The notes beneath the pieces are model-generated. The model saw only the letters and a program-made list of their open reading frames with translations. It was not told the origin of the DNA and did not search any database. A program made the position numbers and the translations under genes. This document shows, one piece after another, positions 34,401 through 42,409 of a stretch of DNA of 64,000 nucleotides. The stretch lies in assembly GCA_007693595.1 (NCBI GenBank), contig REDI01000056.1, forward strand, positions 1 to 64,000, given 5' to 3'. The stretch comes from Deltaproteobacteria bacterium. GTDB taxonomy: Bacteria > Myxococcota_A > UBA796 > GCA-2862545. The first letter of the stretch is position 1. Each line of letters begins with the position of its first letter.

Positions 34401-34868
34401 ACTGCGCGCCTCCCCCTCATCGCCGAGCACGCCCGGAGCCTATTGGCCGAGGCCCTCTGGCTCGCGGGCAAAGACGGTGAGGCCCGCGAGCTCTACCACC
34501 GTGCCCTTCAACGGGTTCTCAGTACCGGGGATATGCCTACGCTGCTGGACCTCTGCCGCTCCCGAGCACGAGTGGCCGGTCGCTATGCTGATCCGGACGA
34601 TCTCTTCGAGCCCGTTCGCGAGTTGCTGATCCGCGAGCCCGCAGAGCTGGCTCGTGCCGAGTGGCTCATCGCATCAGCTCAGCACGCTCGCGAGCAGAAA
34701 GGCCAAGACGGCCCGCTGTGGCACCGCGCCCGCAACCTGGTACGCGACATGGCCGACCAGCTCACCGAGATCGATCGCAGCGCGCTTCGCGTGCACCCCT
34801 GGGCACGCCAGATCCGACAGCACCTCGACGATCCCGAGAGTGTCATCCCTGAGCGCGACCTCCTCTGA
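31404..34868 (+). CDS. Giant Ser/Thr kinase with STAND/AAA-like domain and TPR-like C-terminus, paralogue B
   Basis: A 1154-residue paralogue of the upstream protein, collinear throughout. The GTG at 31404 overlaps the previous stop (GTGA), so the two are translationally coupled. The kinase motifs are intact: Lys46, LIHRDLKSAN (Asp140), LIDFGSTR (Asp158) and ASPEQ. The P-loop reads GMEGAGRT (323-330), again with Arg (329) for Lys. The Walker B region is LLIEGLHH, with Glu429-Gly430 replacing the usual acidic pair. The helical C-terminal half matches paralogue A, ending in a similar DQLTEIDRSALRVHPWARQI block. The two may form a heteromeric signalling complex; this is inference from coupling and homology. 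Confidence 0.9.
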   Translation: MSPRPANLELPKEIGPYRVLRSIARGGSGQVFEVEDPISGEHLALKLLMNRRASYARFYREYEAASRLNHPNIIRVYHFGIVDGMPWQTMELVTGTPVQPYVMRKGRPGDPRRIDEAIRLAHDIAGALHHLHRRGLIHRDLKSANLLVLPDGRIKLIDFGSTRVLDGVRLTRDGDFVGTFAYASPEQLLGQRVDGRADLYSLGILLYRLCTGKRPFEHDDPNRLARMHLHDPPPSPRQLFPSIPEALDELILALLSKRPEDRPSSGKRVARALEKIAGRPLVLPGTLELEDSANRLVGREAQQEALRGFLDREEPGSLALIAGMEGAGRTSILRAAGSDASNRGWLVYRAVLSPGKDVVSIALVLRQILDALPDPSPPSIGQARVLLDLVSKGWDLRTAARREALQKAGTILLRAATTQTERPLVLLIEGLHHARPVVLDWLRDVKRALARTKTSVQFLVAIDPVQDRGHLKVRERFEEDLWVTLDALDAHQVGLLVGALLHRRPPPPMLATRIYEASGGLPVYVEDVVRALVEEGLLQEQLSDPNRLEWAQRQDMAIPVPDQAREAVLEAYRPLPALQRRALQALAYLDEQATVREVATGLGWSPQELSPVLASLRANGWIEPGGDHPDAALRWRQNLSRQVVRKICPPDRRRIIMELISRASALTRRSLAQVELLLETEQIGEAVESAIVQAQALLAEDRPLTALNLLTPVVQKVTGHHRIPMARLARLYLLHARALVIVRPLDPELRLSLKRAASFGRGDLFAAETSVTLATLQRRIGHLDNYRRHLSEAWKQARHVDPPPTTAIEIAVELGLSNLSAGDQERASQWFERAKQTAERRPEPRMLAFAEAGFAHLRLARGELRSAEAASLAALQLFEKAYDTAGLTLALPVWSQVMRHQGRFSESIDLLTRILPSLRPRENLSPYVTLLVALAWQEVELGRLGRAQECIDELAATVSSGEMLVLRLEARLAWGRILVASDQLRQATQVLGQVCNLATTARLPLIAEHARSLLAEALWLAGKDGEARELYHRALQRVLSTGDMPTLLDLCRSRARVAGRYADPDDLFEPVRELLIREPAELARAEWLIASAQHAREQKGQDGPLWHRARNLVRDMADQLTEIDRSALRVHPWARQIRQHLDDPESVIPERDLL

Positions 34869-34916
34869 ACCCCATGAGGGTGGCGGTCTGTACCTACCCA
34901 AGCGCCCTGTAGAGGC

Positions 34917-34922
34917 TATGAC
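34917..34922 (+). promoter_or_regulatory. -10-like TATGAC six bases before a start
   Basis: TATGAC at 34917-34922 ends 6 bases before the ATG at 34929, without a well-placed Shine-Dalgarno (AGAGG is 13 bases away). It would separate the PH-domain genes from the kinase pair as their own unit. Confidence 0.3.
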
Positions 34923-34928
34923 AAGGGC

Positions 34929-35402
34929 ATGGATTTCACGCCCCTCGCCTCTCGCGCCCGCTGGCTCTTCCACCTCAACGCCTTGGTGCGCCTGCTCTTC
35001 CTCGGCCCACCCCTGTGTGTCGGGGCTGGGATCGGGCTGAGCTTCGTGGTCAGCCCCCTGGTGGCCATCGGGATCGCCGGGACCCTGGGGCTCTCGATGA
35101 CGATCGCAGCGATCTGGTTTCCCAGCTTGGCCTTCGACCGCTGGGGCTACACGCTCACCGACCGCGAGCTGATGATCCAGCACGGCGTGATCGTCCGTCA
35201 GCTCACTGCGATCCCCGCGGGTCGCATCCAGCACGTCGACACCCACCAAGGCCCGATGGACCAGCTCTTGCGCCTCGCCTCCGTGCACGTCTACACCGCC
35301 TCTGGGCTGGGGAGCGACGGGGTGATCCCGGGGCTCGACCTGACGGAGGCGGAGCGGCTCCGGGATCGGCTCATGGCCACTGAGGGCGACGATGGCGTCT
35401 GA
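34929..35402 (+). CDS. Bacterial PH-domain membrane protein (YdbS-like)
   Basis: A 157-residue protein with two membrane segments (about 18-42 and 43-66), then a bPH_2 domain: YTLTDRELMIQHGVIVRQLTAIPAGRIQHVDTHQGPMDQLLRLASV is the characteristic pattern, seen in YdbS. This small partner normally accompanies a YdbT-type protein with several such domains, and that is what follows with an 11-base overlap. The cytosolic PH-like domain probably mediates lipid- or protein-binding at the membrane. Confidence 0.87.
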   Translation: MDFTPLASRARWLFHLNALVRLLFLGPPLCVGAGIGLSFVVSPLVAIGIAGTLGLSMTIAAIWFPSLAFDRWGYTLTDRELMIQHGVIVRQLTAIPAGRIQHVDTHQGPMDQLLRLASVHVYTASGLGSDGVIPGLDLTEAERLRDRLMATEGDDGV

Positions 35403-36975
35403 GGACGCCCCTTGGAGGGATCTGCACCCCGCCTCGATCGTGGTCAATCTGCTCCCACGAGCCTGGCGGGTCCTCCGGAACTTCTGGCCGCTGGCCCTCG
35501 CCCTGCTCTGGCGAGGAACCAGCGAAGACGGTTCTGTCCTGTGGATCGGCCTGTTCGACGTGGCGGTCATCTCCCTCTTCTTTGTGCTCTCGGTCGGCGG
35601 CACGGTCTGGCACTGGCTGACCCTACGCTACCGCGTGCACGCGTCTCGTCTCGAGATCCGGACGGGTTTGATCAACCGTCAGATCCGCACGATCGATCCC
35701 GCCCGGATCCAGAACGTCGAGCTCGTGTCCAACCCCTTCCACCGAGCCACCTCCCTGGTCGAGGTCCGGATCGAGACCGCCTCGGGTTCCGAAGTCGAAG
35801 GGCTCCTCTCGGCCTTGACCCTCGAGGAGGCCGAGGAGCTCCGCGGGGAGCTGGTGCGACTTCGAGATGCCCAGCGGCGCCAGTCCAAGGACGAGACCTC
35901 CCGAGAGGTGCTGGTCGCGCCCGGCTTCAGCGAGCTCCTCACCTACGGGGCGACCGCGGGTCGGATCGGCGCAGCCGTCGTGTTGCTGGGTTTGGGCTTC
36001 GAGATGGTGACCTGGCTCGCGCCGGAGCGCATCGCCTCGCTCTCGGTGGGTGTCTTTGGGCTGCAAGGGGTCGCGATGGGGCTCGTGGTGATCACGGGCG
36101 CCTGGCTGATCGGCATGGCGACCACCGTCGCTCGACACTGGGGCTTCACCTTGAGTCGGGGCGAGCGCGCACTGGCCGTCGAAGCTGGCTTGTTTACCCG
36201 CCGTCGGCTGGAGCTTCCGCTGGTCAAGGTCCAGCTGGTGATGACCTCCGAGACCCTCCCTCGACGCTGGCTAGGCTTCGGCACGCTGACGGTCGAGACC
36301 GCCGCCGCACGATCGGGCGAGGGCGGCACGGAGCACCACGCCGCGCTGGCGCCCTACGTCCCGGCGGATCAACTCCCGATCCTCGCCCGGGTGGCGATCC
36401 CAGATCTCGACGTCGATCCCTGGTCGATCGAGCTACGACGCCCCCATCGTCGCGCCCTGGCCCGGATCCTCGTGCGCCGGACCATCCAGCTCCTCGGCCT
36501 CACCGCGCTCTTGGCGTGGTGGGCGGGCCCGTGGGGCTGGCTGAGTCTGGGTCTGATCCTGCCGCTGGGATGGTGGGTGGCCTGGCTGGATCACCAGCAT
36601 CAAGGTTGGCAGATCACCCCTCGGGTGGTGATCGCGCGACACGGCTACCTCAACCGCCGAGTCCACATCGTGAGCCGCAGCCGCCTGCAGTCCGTCGCCG
36701 CAGCCCAGGGTCCGCTCCTTCGGCGTCTGGGCCTCGCCAACGTGGTGGTTCGGGTCGCTGGTTCCTCGGTGGGACTGCCCATCATGTCGTGGGGAGAAGG
36801 CCGCGCCCTGGTGCGAGAGCTGGCCGATCCTCCGCCACGCCCCACAGATCACGACGCGGAGCGCGCCCTCGCCTGGCTCGACCAAGAGCCAGGGCCCCCG
36901 CCAGAGGAAGACGGTCCGGGGCCCCAGCCGCACGCCCCGGTTCCCCCGGCGCTCGAGGAGGCCGACGATGGGTAG
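35392..36975 (+). CDS. Multi-PH-domain membrane protein (YdbT-like)
   Basis: A 527-residue membrane protein with three bPH_2 modules separated by paired hydrophobic segments. The modules start at RYRVHASRLEIRTGLINRQIRTI, FTLSRGERALAVEAGLFTRRR and WQITPRVVIARHGYLNRRVHI. This is the YdbT architecture. It ends in a Pro/Glu-rich tail. It overlaps both neighbours (11 bases upstream, 8 downstream), so the three genes are one unit. The Bacillus YdbS/YdbT pair has been linked to resistance to bacteriocins or envelope stress; I do not know the role here. Confidence 0.88.
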   Translation: MASEDAPWRDLHPASIVVNLLPRAWRVLRNFWPLALALLWRGTSEDGSVLWIGLFDVAVISLFFVLSVGGTVWHWLTLRYRVHASRLEIRTGLINRQIRTIDPARIQNVELVSNPFHRATSLVEVRIETASGSEVEGLLSALTLEEAEELRGELVRLRDAQRRQSKDETSREVLVAPGFSELLTYGATAGRIGAAVVLLGLGFEMVTWLAPERIASLSVGVFGLQGVAMGLVVITGAWLIGMATTVARHWGFTLSRGERALAVEAGLFTRRRLELPLVKVQLVMTSETLPRRWLGFGTLTVETAAARSGEGGTEHHAALAPYVPADQLPILARVAIPDLDVDPWSIELRRPHRRALARILVRRTIQLLGLTALLAWWAGPWGWLSLGLILPLGWWVAWLDHQHQGWQITPRVVIARHGYLNRRVHIVSRSRLQSVAAAQGPLLRRLGLANVVVRVAGSSVGLPIMSWGEGRALVRELADPPPRPTDHDAERALAWLDQEPGPPPEEDGPGPQPHAPVPPALEEADDG

Positions 36976-37315
36976 CAACGGCCCCGGCAAGGAGCGCCCC
37001 GTCCCCGGTGGCCGACTCCGGCCAGCCAAGACTCCGGCGCGCCGCCCGCGCACTCCGCACCCCACCACGCTGTCGAGAGACGATCTCGAGGCGCTGCTCG
37101 AGCCGATCGCCGTCGACGCCCTCCAGGGTGGGCTGGCCGACCGAGACACGGCGGGGAGAGTCCGCACCGCCCTTCGTGCGGAGCTGATCCGTCGCGGGCT
37201 GGACAAGGCACGGATCCAGGTCGAGGTCCAGGGCACCACCCTGCACGTCGCGATCCTGCAGCCCGGCGAGGGGCCGAGGGTAGAGCGGGTCGCGATCGAA
37301 CTGAACAGCCCCTAA
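36968..37315 (+). CDS. Small basic protein co-translated with the PH-domain pair
   Basis: A 115-residue cytosolic protein overlapping the preceding gene by 8 bases. The first 35 residues are Pro/Arg-rich and likely disordered. The rest is a compact alpha-beta region (LSRDDLEALLEPIAVDALQ, VEVQGTTLHVAILQPGEG) without known motifs. Its coding nature is supported by third-position GC bias and by coupling. I do not recognise it. Confidence 0.65.
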   Translation: MGSNGPGKERPVPGGRLRPAKTPARRPRTPHPTTLSRDDLEALLEPIAVDALQGGLADRDTAGRVRTALRAELIRRGLDKARIQVEVQGTTLHVAILQPGEGPRVERVAIELNSP

Positions 37316-37428
37316 GGAGCAGCTGGGAACAAGACCGCGACCCCTTCCTCGTCCCCTCGCGATCCTGACCTCCCTTGTCGGTGGGCGTCGAGCCCTGCTA
37401 CCGTCAGGACGTCAGCCAAGAGAGGACT

Positions 37429-37800
37429 ATGATCGGCAGAATGGCGCTCTTCTCCACGGTCCTCTCGCTGTTCGGGTGCGGCCCCCCGGCGACTGCGGAG
37501 TGGCTCGTCGAGGGCGAGATCATCGAGGTGCGTCGCCGCGAAGGGATCAAGCGACCCCAAGATCGCCCCCCGCCCAAGATCACCGAGGTCGTGCTCTCGG
37601 TAGAGCGGGTGGCGCGCGGCTCCCAGCCAGCCGACGACGCGACCTGGAGGCGCGCGCTCGCCTCGTCCAAGAGCCGCGAGAGCGACCACTACGTCTTTCG
37701 CAAGGTGGGCTCACCACACCTTCATGTCCCGGATTCGGGGCCGATCGCACTGGTCGTCGATGGCGCCGGCGCGATCCGAGAGGTTCGCGAACGGCCCTGA
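37429..37800 (+). CDS. Small lipoprotein
   Basis: A 123-residue predicted lipoprotein. The ATG at 37429 has AGAGG upstream and opens directly into MIGRMALFSTVLSLFGC (Cys17); the frame extends to 37375 but gives an unlikely N-terminus. The mature domain begins ATAEWLVEGEIIEVRRREG and has a beta-rich body with KITEVVLSVERVARGSQPADD. This strand pattern recalls secreted OB-fold or NTF2-like proteins, without firm assignment. Confidence 0.7.
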   Translation: MIGRMALFSTVLSLFGCGPPATAEWLVEGEIIEVRRREGIKRPQDRPPPKITEVVLSVERVARGSQPADDATWRRALASSKSRESDHYVFRKVGSPHLHVPDSGPIALVVDGAGAIREVRERP

Positions 37801-37855
37801 CCGAGCCCCTCTTTCGGGATCACTCACGTTGAGGGCAGAGGGTCTGGATCGCGCC

Positions 37856-38269
37856 TCAGCGAACGAAGACCAAGACCGCATCTTCGGATAGGGGGGAGCA
37901 AGCGAGCTCCCCCCTCTCGACGGAGCACTCCAAGATGAAGTCCTCGCCGAGGTCAATCCTGTATTCCCGCGGCTCCACGCGCTCCCAGGTTCCGGTGTCA
38001 GAATACTCGTAAACCGATTCTTCGCCACCCTCGTTTACTGTAGCCTTATTCGAAAGGGTCGACGCCCCTTCTCGGTCATTCGAGAGGTAGAACTGCGCCG
38101 TGATGCTGTAGCCTTCGCCATCGTCGTAGGCATAAGGCAAGTCATAGACTTCGCTGTCGTAGGTCATCGAAGAGCCGACCCAGTCACCTACGAACGCGCC
38201 ATCGCCAGAGCAGGCCGTCGTGGTCAGGGCGATACCGGAGAGGGCAGGAATAAGAAAGTCACGCTTCAT
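37856..38269 (-). CDS. Small lipoprotein, tandem duplicate 1
   Basis: A 137-residue lipoprotein (MKRDFLIPALSGIALTTTAC, Cys20). The ATG at 38269 has GGAG 6 bases upstream. The mature part starts SGDGAFVGDWVGSSMTYD, with a lipocalin-like opening, and ends with paired Cys and LVFVR. It is a clear duplicate of the next gene, sharing length, signal, GTWERVEPREYRI and the C-terminus. The neighbouring copy lies 74 bases away on the same strand. Confidence 0.8.
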   Translation of the reverse strand: MKRDFLIPALSGIALTTTACSGDGAFVGDWVGSSMTYDSEVYDLPYAYDDGEGYSITAQFYLSNDREGASTLSNKATVNEGGEESVYEYSDTGTWERVEPREYRIDLGEDFILECSVERGELACSPLSEDAVLVFVR

Positions 38270-38343
38270 GGGAGATCTCCGAACTATTGGGGTAGCGAAA
38301 TCGCCGGTACTGCGGTTCCACACGTTGGCCAGGGGCGCGCTTC

Positions 38344-38766
38344 TTACCGAACGAAGACGAACGCCTGATCCGAGTCACCAGGCGCCTCGACCGCGCAGGT
38401 GAGCGAATCGCTGTCAGCGGAGCAGTCGAGGGCGACCTCATCGTCGTTGAGTTCGATGCGGTACTCCCGTCGCTCGATGCGCTCCCAGGTGCCACCGCTG
38501 GGATAGTCGTAGGTCGACGTCGCGCCATCTTCGACGTACTCTATTCGGTACGTGATGACGGTGGTCCCGTCATCGCGGTTCGTGAGTAGCCAGTTCAAGC
38601 GATCGACATCGTCGCCATACTCATACTCCAAGGGCAGTTGATAGGTCGCGCCGTCGTAGATCAGCGTGGCCCCAACCCAATCTCCCAAGAACACGCCATC
38701 GCCAGAGCAGGCCGTCGTGGTCAGGGCGAGGCCCGACATCGCGGGGATCAAGAACTCTCTATTCAC
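38344..38766 (-). CDS. Small lipoprotein, tandem duplicate 2
   Basis: A 140-residue lipoprotein starting at GTG 38766 (GGAGG 5 bases upstream): MNREFLIPAMSGLALTTTAC. It matches the neighbouring copy along its full length, with GDWVGATLIYD, GTWERIERREYRIEL and a closing FVFVR. In the signal-peptide region the two genes share a long run of identical DNA, including third positions, whereas the mature halves differ much more. Its function is unknown; the size and GDWVG opening suggest a small beta-barrel. Confidence 0.8.
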   Translation of the reverse strand: MNREFLIPAMSGLALTTTACSGDGVFLGDWVGATLIYDGATYQLPLEYEYGDDVDRLNWLLTNRDDGTTVITYRIEYVEDGATSTYDYPSGGTWERIERREYRIELNDDEVALDCSADSDSLTCAVEAPGDSDQAFVFVR

Positions 38767-38854
38767 TCGGTCCTCCAGCGCGGGCGCTTCGGCCCCAGGC
38801 ACCAGCCCGTAACACGCCCTAAGGGAGCCGCACTTAGAGAACGAAGAGGACCGC

Positions 38855-39436
38855 TCAGACGGCTTGCCCGCGGAGGTGCTGCTCTAAGAAGGGGAGCCGA
38901 TCATTGCCAAAGTACATGGCCCCTTCGACGAAGAAGGTTGGCGCTCCGAAGATACCGCGCTTCTCGGCCTCGATCGTGGCGTCGATGAGGGCTTGCTTGA
39001 CCTCGGCCTGGTGAGCGCGGGCCAGCGCAGAGGAGCCGATCAGGTCGACGAGCAGATCGGGATCCGAGATGTCTCGGCCCTCGCCCCAGTGGGCGTGGAA
39101 GATGCGGTGCATCACAGCGAAGTGTTCTTCGTCTTGCAGAGCGATCAAGGCCCTCATGGCGGTCAGGGAGTTGACCGGGAAGGCGGCGGGCCATGTGAAC
39201 GGCACCCCATAATAGCGCGCCCAGCGGTGCAGGTCCTGCAAGAGGTACCGCCCCCGCGCCGGCAGCGAGGCGGGGGGCTGGTTGCCGATGGACTTCATGA
39301 GGCCGCCGAGGAAGAAGGGGCGGGGCACGAGCTCTGCCTCGCAGTCCGCAGCGATGGCTTCGATGCGGGTGCTCGCGAGATAGCTGAACGGACTGACGAC
39401 GTCGTAGTAAAACTCCACCACCTTACCCAAGAGCAC
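38855..39436 (-). CDS. 2-hydroxychromene-2-carboxylate isomerase-like (DsbA superfamily, kappa-GST-like)
   Basis: A 193-residue cytosolic protein. VEFYYDVVSPFSYLAST is the active-site region of HCCA isomerases, in which a Ser (SPFS) replaces the CxxC of DsbA. The family's PFFLGGLMK, helical insert and GIFGAPTFFVEGAMYFGNDR with cis-Pro are all present. In known pathways it uses glutathione to isomerise an aromatic degradation intermediate. No such pathway is nearby, so the real substrate is open. Confidence 0.87.
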   Translation of the reverse strand: MLLGKVVEFYYDVVSPFSYLASTRIEAIAADCEAELVPRPFFLGGLMKSIGNQPPASLPARGRYLLQDLHRWARYYGVPFTWPAAFPVNSLTAMRALIALQDEEHFAVMHRIFHAHWGEGRDISDPDLLVDLIGSSALARAHQAEVKQALIDATIEAEKRGIFGAPTFFVEGAMYFGNDRLPFLEQHLRGQAV

Positions 39437-39529
39437 CTCCGCGTGGGGCCTGCGTATCCCGAAGCACAGGTCATGGCAGCGCGAGAGGGCTGCTATGGGT
39501 TAAGAGCCTGAAAGACCCTAGGAGACCCT

Positions 39530-40273
39530 ATGAACCGAATCGCCGTCTTCGCGCTGACCGCCCTGCTGCCACTCGCGGCACTCGCCGGCCCCACAGTGCC
39601 CGACAAACAGCTCACCAAGCTTCCTCCCGACGTCATCCGCTCCTTCCAGGACGAAGCCGAGGCCGTCAAGGCGATCGACACCGAGATCGCCGAGGCCAAG
39701 GCCAAGGCGCAACAGCTCGAGGCGGACAAGCTGGAGGCGAAGAACACTCGCAGCGACGCCCGCTCCGACGTCTCCGACGCACGCAGCCAGGTCGGTGACG
39801 TGCGCAGCGCCACCCGCGACCCTATCGCCCAAGCCCGCGAGGAGGTCGATCGCAAGCGAGAGGCCCGGAAACAGGCCCGCGAAGAGGTCAAGCTCGCCAA
39901 GGACCGGCGCAAGACGGCCAACAAGGCGTTCCGCTCCGCAAAGCAGCAGGTCAAGGCCGCCCGAAAGGCTCGAAAGTCGGCTATCTCCGATGCTAAACAA
40001 GACGTCACCGACGCCAAACAGCAGGTGAGCGCCGCCTCCGACGATCGAAGCCAGATCGACCGCCAGATCCGCGCCGCCAACGCCAAGGTCGCATGGCTCG
40101 AGGCTCGGCGTGAGCTCAAGGCAGCCAAGCTCGAGACCCAGCGCGCCCAAGCCGTGCTCCAGGCGGGCGAGTCGATCGATCTCTCCGCCTTCCAACAGGC
40201 CGAAGCCAAGGCGCAAGAGAAGGCCACCAGCCGCAAGGCCGCCTACGACAAGGCCTTGACTGAGGCTCAGTAA
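39530..40273 (+). CDS. Exported coiled-coil protein
   Basis: A 247-residue protein with a signal peptide (MNRIAVFALTALLPLAALA). Nearly all of the rest is a long helix rich in Ala, Lys, Glu, Asp and Arg with heptad-like spacing (about residues 40-240), so an extended periplasmic coiled coil is likely. No lipidation Cys or membrane anchor is present. AGGAG lies 6 bases before the ATG, and a GGGTTAAGAG element is found 27 bases upstream. It could be a structural or Lpp-like spacer; this is inference. Confidence 0.75.
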   Translation: MNRIAVFALTALLPLAALAGPTVPDKQLTKLPPDVIRSFQDEAEAVKAIDTEIAEAKAKAQQLEADKLEAKNTRSDARSDVSDARSQVGDVRSATRDPIAQAREEVDRKREARKQAREEVKLAKDRRKTANKAFRSAKQQVKAARKARKSAISDAKQDVTDAKQQVSAASDDRSQIDRQIRAANAKVAWLEARRELKAAKLETQRAQAVLQAGESIDLSAFQQAEAKAQEKATSRKAAYDKALTEAQ

Positions 40274-40297
40274 GTCCCGAGTCGGCCCGCGACCGGA

Positions 40298-41245
40298 TCA
40301 GGGAGAGGCCTTCGCCTCGGCCATCGCTCGCTCCAACGCGCTGATGTTCTGATGCAGTCCCATGAGCAGATCGTAGCGCTCGGTCCCCACAGAAAGTGGA
40401 TCGAGCGCGACGTGTAAGACCCGGCGTGGCGCCTGGCCCTCCGCGGCGACCGTCCGAAGCGGCGTGGGCAGAGACTCGACGTCGCCGAAGGGCTCGTCCC
40501 AGACCAAGATCGGGCGCGAGGCTCCCTCGGCCGCATCGAGCAAGAGGCTGGCGGTGCGCGAGACCTCCACCGCGGTCTGCTCCCCTCGAGCCGGCAGGTG
40601 GGCGTGCGGGACATCGAGGCCTGCCCCTCGAAAGAGGTAGACGAAGGTCGGATGAGTCGACACGAGGGTCGGCTCCGAGGCGCCGAGCGCTGCTAGGCGC
40701 CTGGCGATCGGTTCGAGCTCGCCCTGGAGGCTCGCGAGCTCGGCATCGAGCTCCGAGGCGCGCGTAGGACGAAGCTCGCGGAGCGCGGCATGAAGGCGCT
40801 CCGCGTGGGCCCCGAGGGTCTTTGGCTCGAGCCAAGTGTAGGGGGCTGGGCCCGCGTGACTGTGTGCCGGGCCCTCCCCGTGGCGGTGGGTGGGCCCGTC
40901 CAAGCGGATGAGATCGATCCCACGGGAGAGATCCACCGTGCGCGAGAGCGGCAGCGATGCCGTGGCGACCCAGGCTTCCAGACCCGCGCCGGCCAGGACG
41001 ATCTGATCCGACTGACGGAGCTCGTCGATCGCGAGGGGGGAAGGTCGCCAACGGCGTGGATCTTCACCCACAGGAGGAAGCGTGCGCACCTCGACCAGAT
41101 CCCCACCGATCCGCGCCGCCAACCATGCGGCCGGCGCCGAGAGGGCCACGATCTGTACGGCGGGCTCGTCGGGTGAGGGACCTCGAGGGATGGGCTCAGC
41201 ACACGACAGCCCAAGTAGCAACGCACCGAAGACCCACCTGCGCAC
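40298..41245 (-). CDS. TroA/ZnuA-like metal ABC substrate-binding lipoprotein with altered ligands
   Basis: A 315-residue cluster-9-type binding protein with a lipoprotein signal (ALLLGLSC, Cys15). The family pattern is recognisable, but two usual metal ligands differ. Where relatives have NPHxYEP it reads EDPRRWRPSP (Arg64/65), and the DPHxW motif reads PYTWLEP (Thr137). STHPTFVYLF keeps His198 and the WDEP motif keeps Glu251. A His-rich loop, HRHGEGPAHSH (120-130), sits just before the altered motif and might supply ligands. It follows an FtsX-type permease gene rather than the usual ZnuB-type permease. Confidence 0.8.
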   Translation of the reverse strand: MRRWVFGALLLGLSCAEPIPRGPSPDEPAVQIVALSAPAAWLAARIGGDLVEVRTLPPVGEDPRRWRPSPLAIDELRQSDQIVLAGAGLEAWVATASLPLSRTVDLSRGIDLIRLDGPTHRHGEGPAHSHAGPAPYTWLEPKTLGAHAERLHAALRELRPTRASELDAELASLQGELEPIARRLAALGASEPTLVSTHPTFVYLFRGAGLDVPHAHLPARGEQTAVEVSRTASLLLDAAEGASRPILVWDEPFGDVESLPTPLRTVAAEGQAPRRVLHVALDPLSVGTERYDLLMGLHQNISALERAMAEAKASP

Positions 41246-41272
41246 TCGACCTCCCTGCAGTCCTCTCGCCCC

Positions 41273-42409
41273 TCAGCCTAACGCCCCGAGCAGCAGCACC
41301 GGCGCCACCCACGCGAACCCGGCAGCCAGGGAGAGGGCCACGCCCAGCAGGAGTCCCGCTTCGATAGCCACCAGCAGAGCGATCCAGCTCCGCGACGCCC
41401 CCAGGGTTCGGAGAAGGGCCAGCTCCCGCTCCCGCAGCCGACGCCAGAGCGCGAGCACCAGCGCGATCAGCGCGAGGGTACAGCCGGAGACGATCATCGA
41501 CCAAGCGAGCAGCAGATCCCGCACACGGACCAGCAGCTCGACGAGGACCGACACCACCCGCTCGGGCTGTACCGCCTGGAGCTCCGGGTGGTCCGCCCAG
41601 TCCCCGAGCGCCTGATCACGGCGCCGATCGTCCGGCGGAAAGACCAGTACGGCGGTCACCGGAAGCTCCTCGAGCGCCCCGTGGGCGTGGACACGGTCGA
41701 GGGTCTCGGGCGAGAGGTCGACAGGGAGGAAGACCGACGCCCCCAGCCCAGGTGCCGCTTCGGAGCCGGCCGGCTCGTGCGCGTGCAGGATCCCCTCGAT
41801 CGCGCGCAGGGTGAGCAGGTCGGCGTGGACCACCTCGTCGTCGGGGCTAGCCGACCAGCCGAGCACCCCCACCACCCGCAGCTCGACCGGCTGGGAGGTC
41901 CCCAGGTCGTAGGGCCGCACCCGATCGGATCGCAGCCGGTCGCCTACAGCGATCCCTGCCTGAGCCGCCAGCCCGGCCCCGACCACCACCTCGCCGAGGA
42001 CCGCAGGGAGGCGACCCTGCACGGGACGAAGCCCGCGGGCCTCGAAGTAGTCGGCGCTCGTCCCGACCAGCGGATGACCGCTCGCGCGATACCCCACCAG
42101 CACCGGAACGGCGCTCCCATACCCGCGCGTCACCGCCTGGGCCGCGACGAAAAAGGGGACCCTGGGCTCGGCTTCGCCCCGAAAGTAGAGGGAGGCCAAG
42201 GTAACCTCGAAGGGACTGCCCCTGGGCGCGATAAGGACCGGAGTCCGCACCGCCCGCTCGACCATCACCGCCTCGATGTGGGACGCGGTCCGAACGGTCA
42301 TCCCCGGCAGGCCCATGGCCAGAGCGAGCCCAAACACGACGACGACCGCTCGGATCGGGGTCGCCGCCAGACCCTTGCACGCCAAAGCCGCCGCGTGCCA
42401 GACGATCAT
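41273..42409 (-). CDS. FtsX/MacB-like ABC permease
   Basis: A 378-residue membrane protein with one N-terminal helix (about 18-38), a large periplasmic domain (about 40-290) and three C-terminal helices including RELALLRTLGASRSWIALL, the mark of FtsX/LolC/MacB permeases. The start overlaps the ATPase stop (ATGA). It belongs to type VII ABC systems, which act by mechanotransmission rather than classic import. With the lipoprotein and metal-binding protein genes, it resembles the zinc-regulated Zrg/PA4063-4066-like loci I recall from Vibrio and Pseudomonas. Confidence 0.87.
   Translation of the reverse strand: MIVWHAAALACKGLAATPIRAVVVVFGLALAMGLPGMTVRTASHIEAVMVERAVRTPVLIAPRGSPFEVTLASLYFRGEAEPRVPFFVAAQAVTRGYGSAVPVLVGYRASGHPLVGTSADYFEARGLRPVQGRLPAVLGEVVVGAGLAAQAGIAVGDRLRSDRVRPYDLGTSQPVELRVVGVLGWSASPDDEVVHADLLTLRAIEGILHAHEPAGSEAAPGLGASVFLPVDLSPETLDRVHAHGALEELPVTAVLVFPPDDRRRDQALGDWADHPELQAVQPERVVSVLVELLVRVRDLLLAWSMIVSGCTLALIALVLALWRRLRERELALLRTLGASRSWIALLVAIEAGLLLGVALSLAAGFAWVAPVLLLGALG

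Noticed and set aside
28018-34868. Tandem kinase-STAND genes as an anti-phage defence system
   Set aside because: No nuclease, toxin, membrane-pore domain or mobile-element context; TPR/STAND content alone is not enough.
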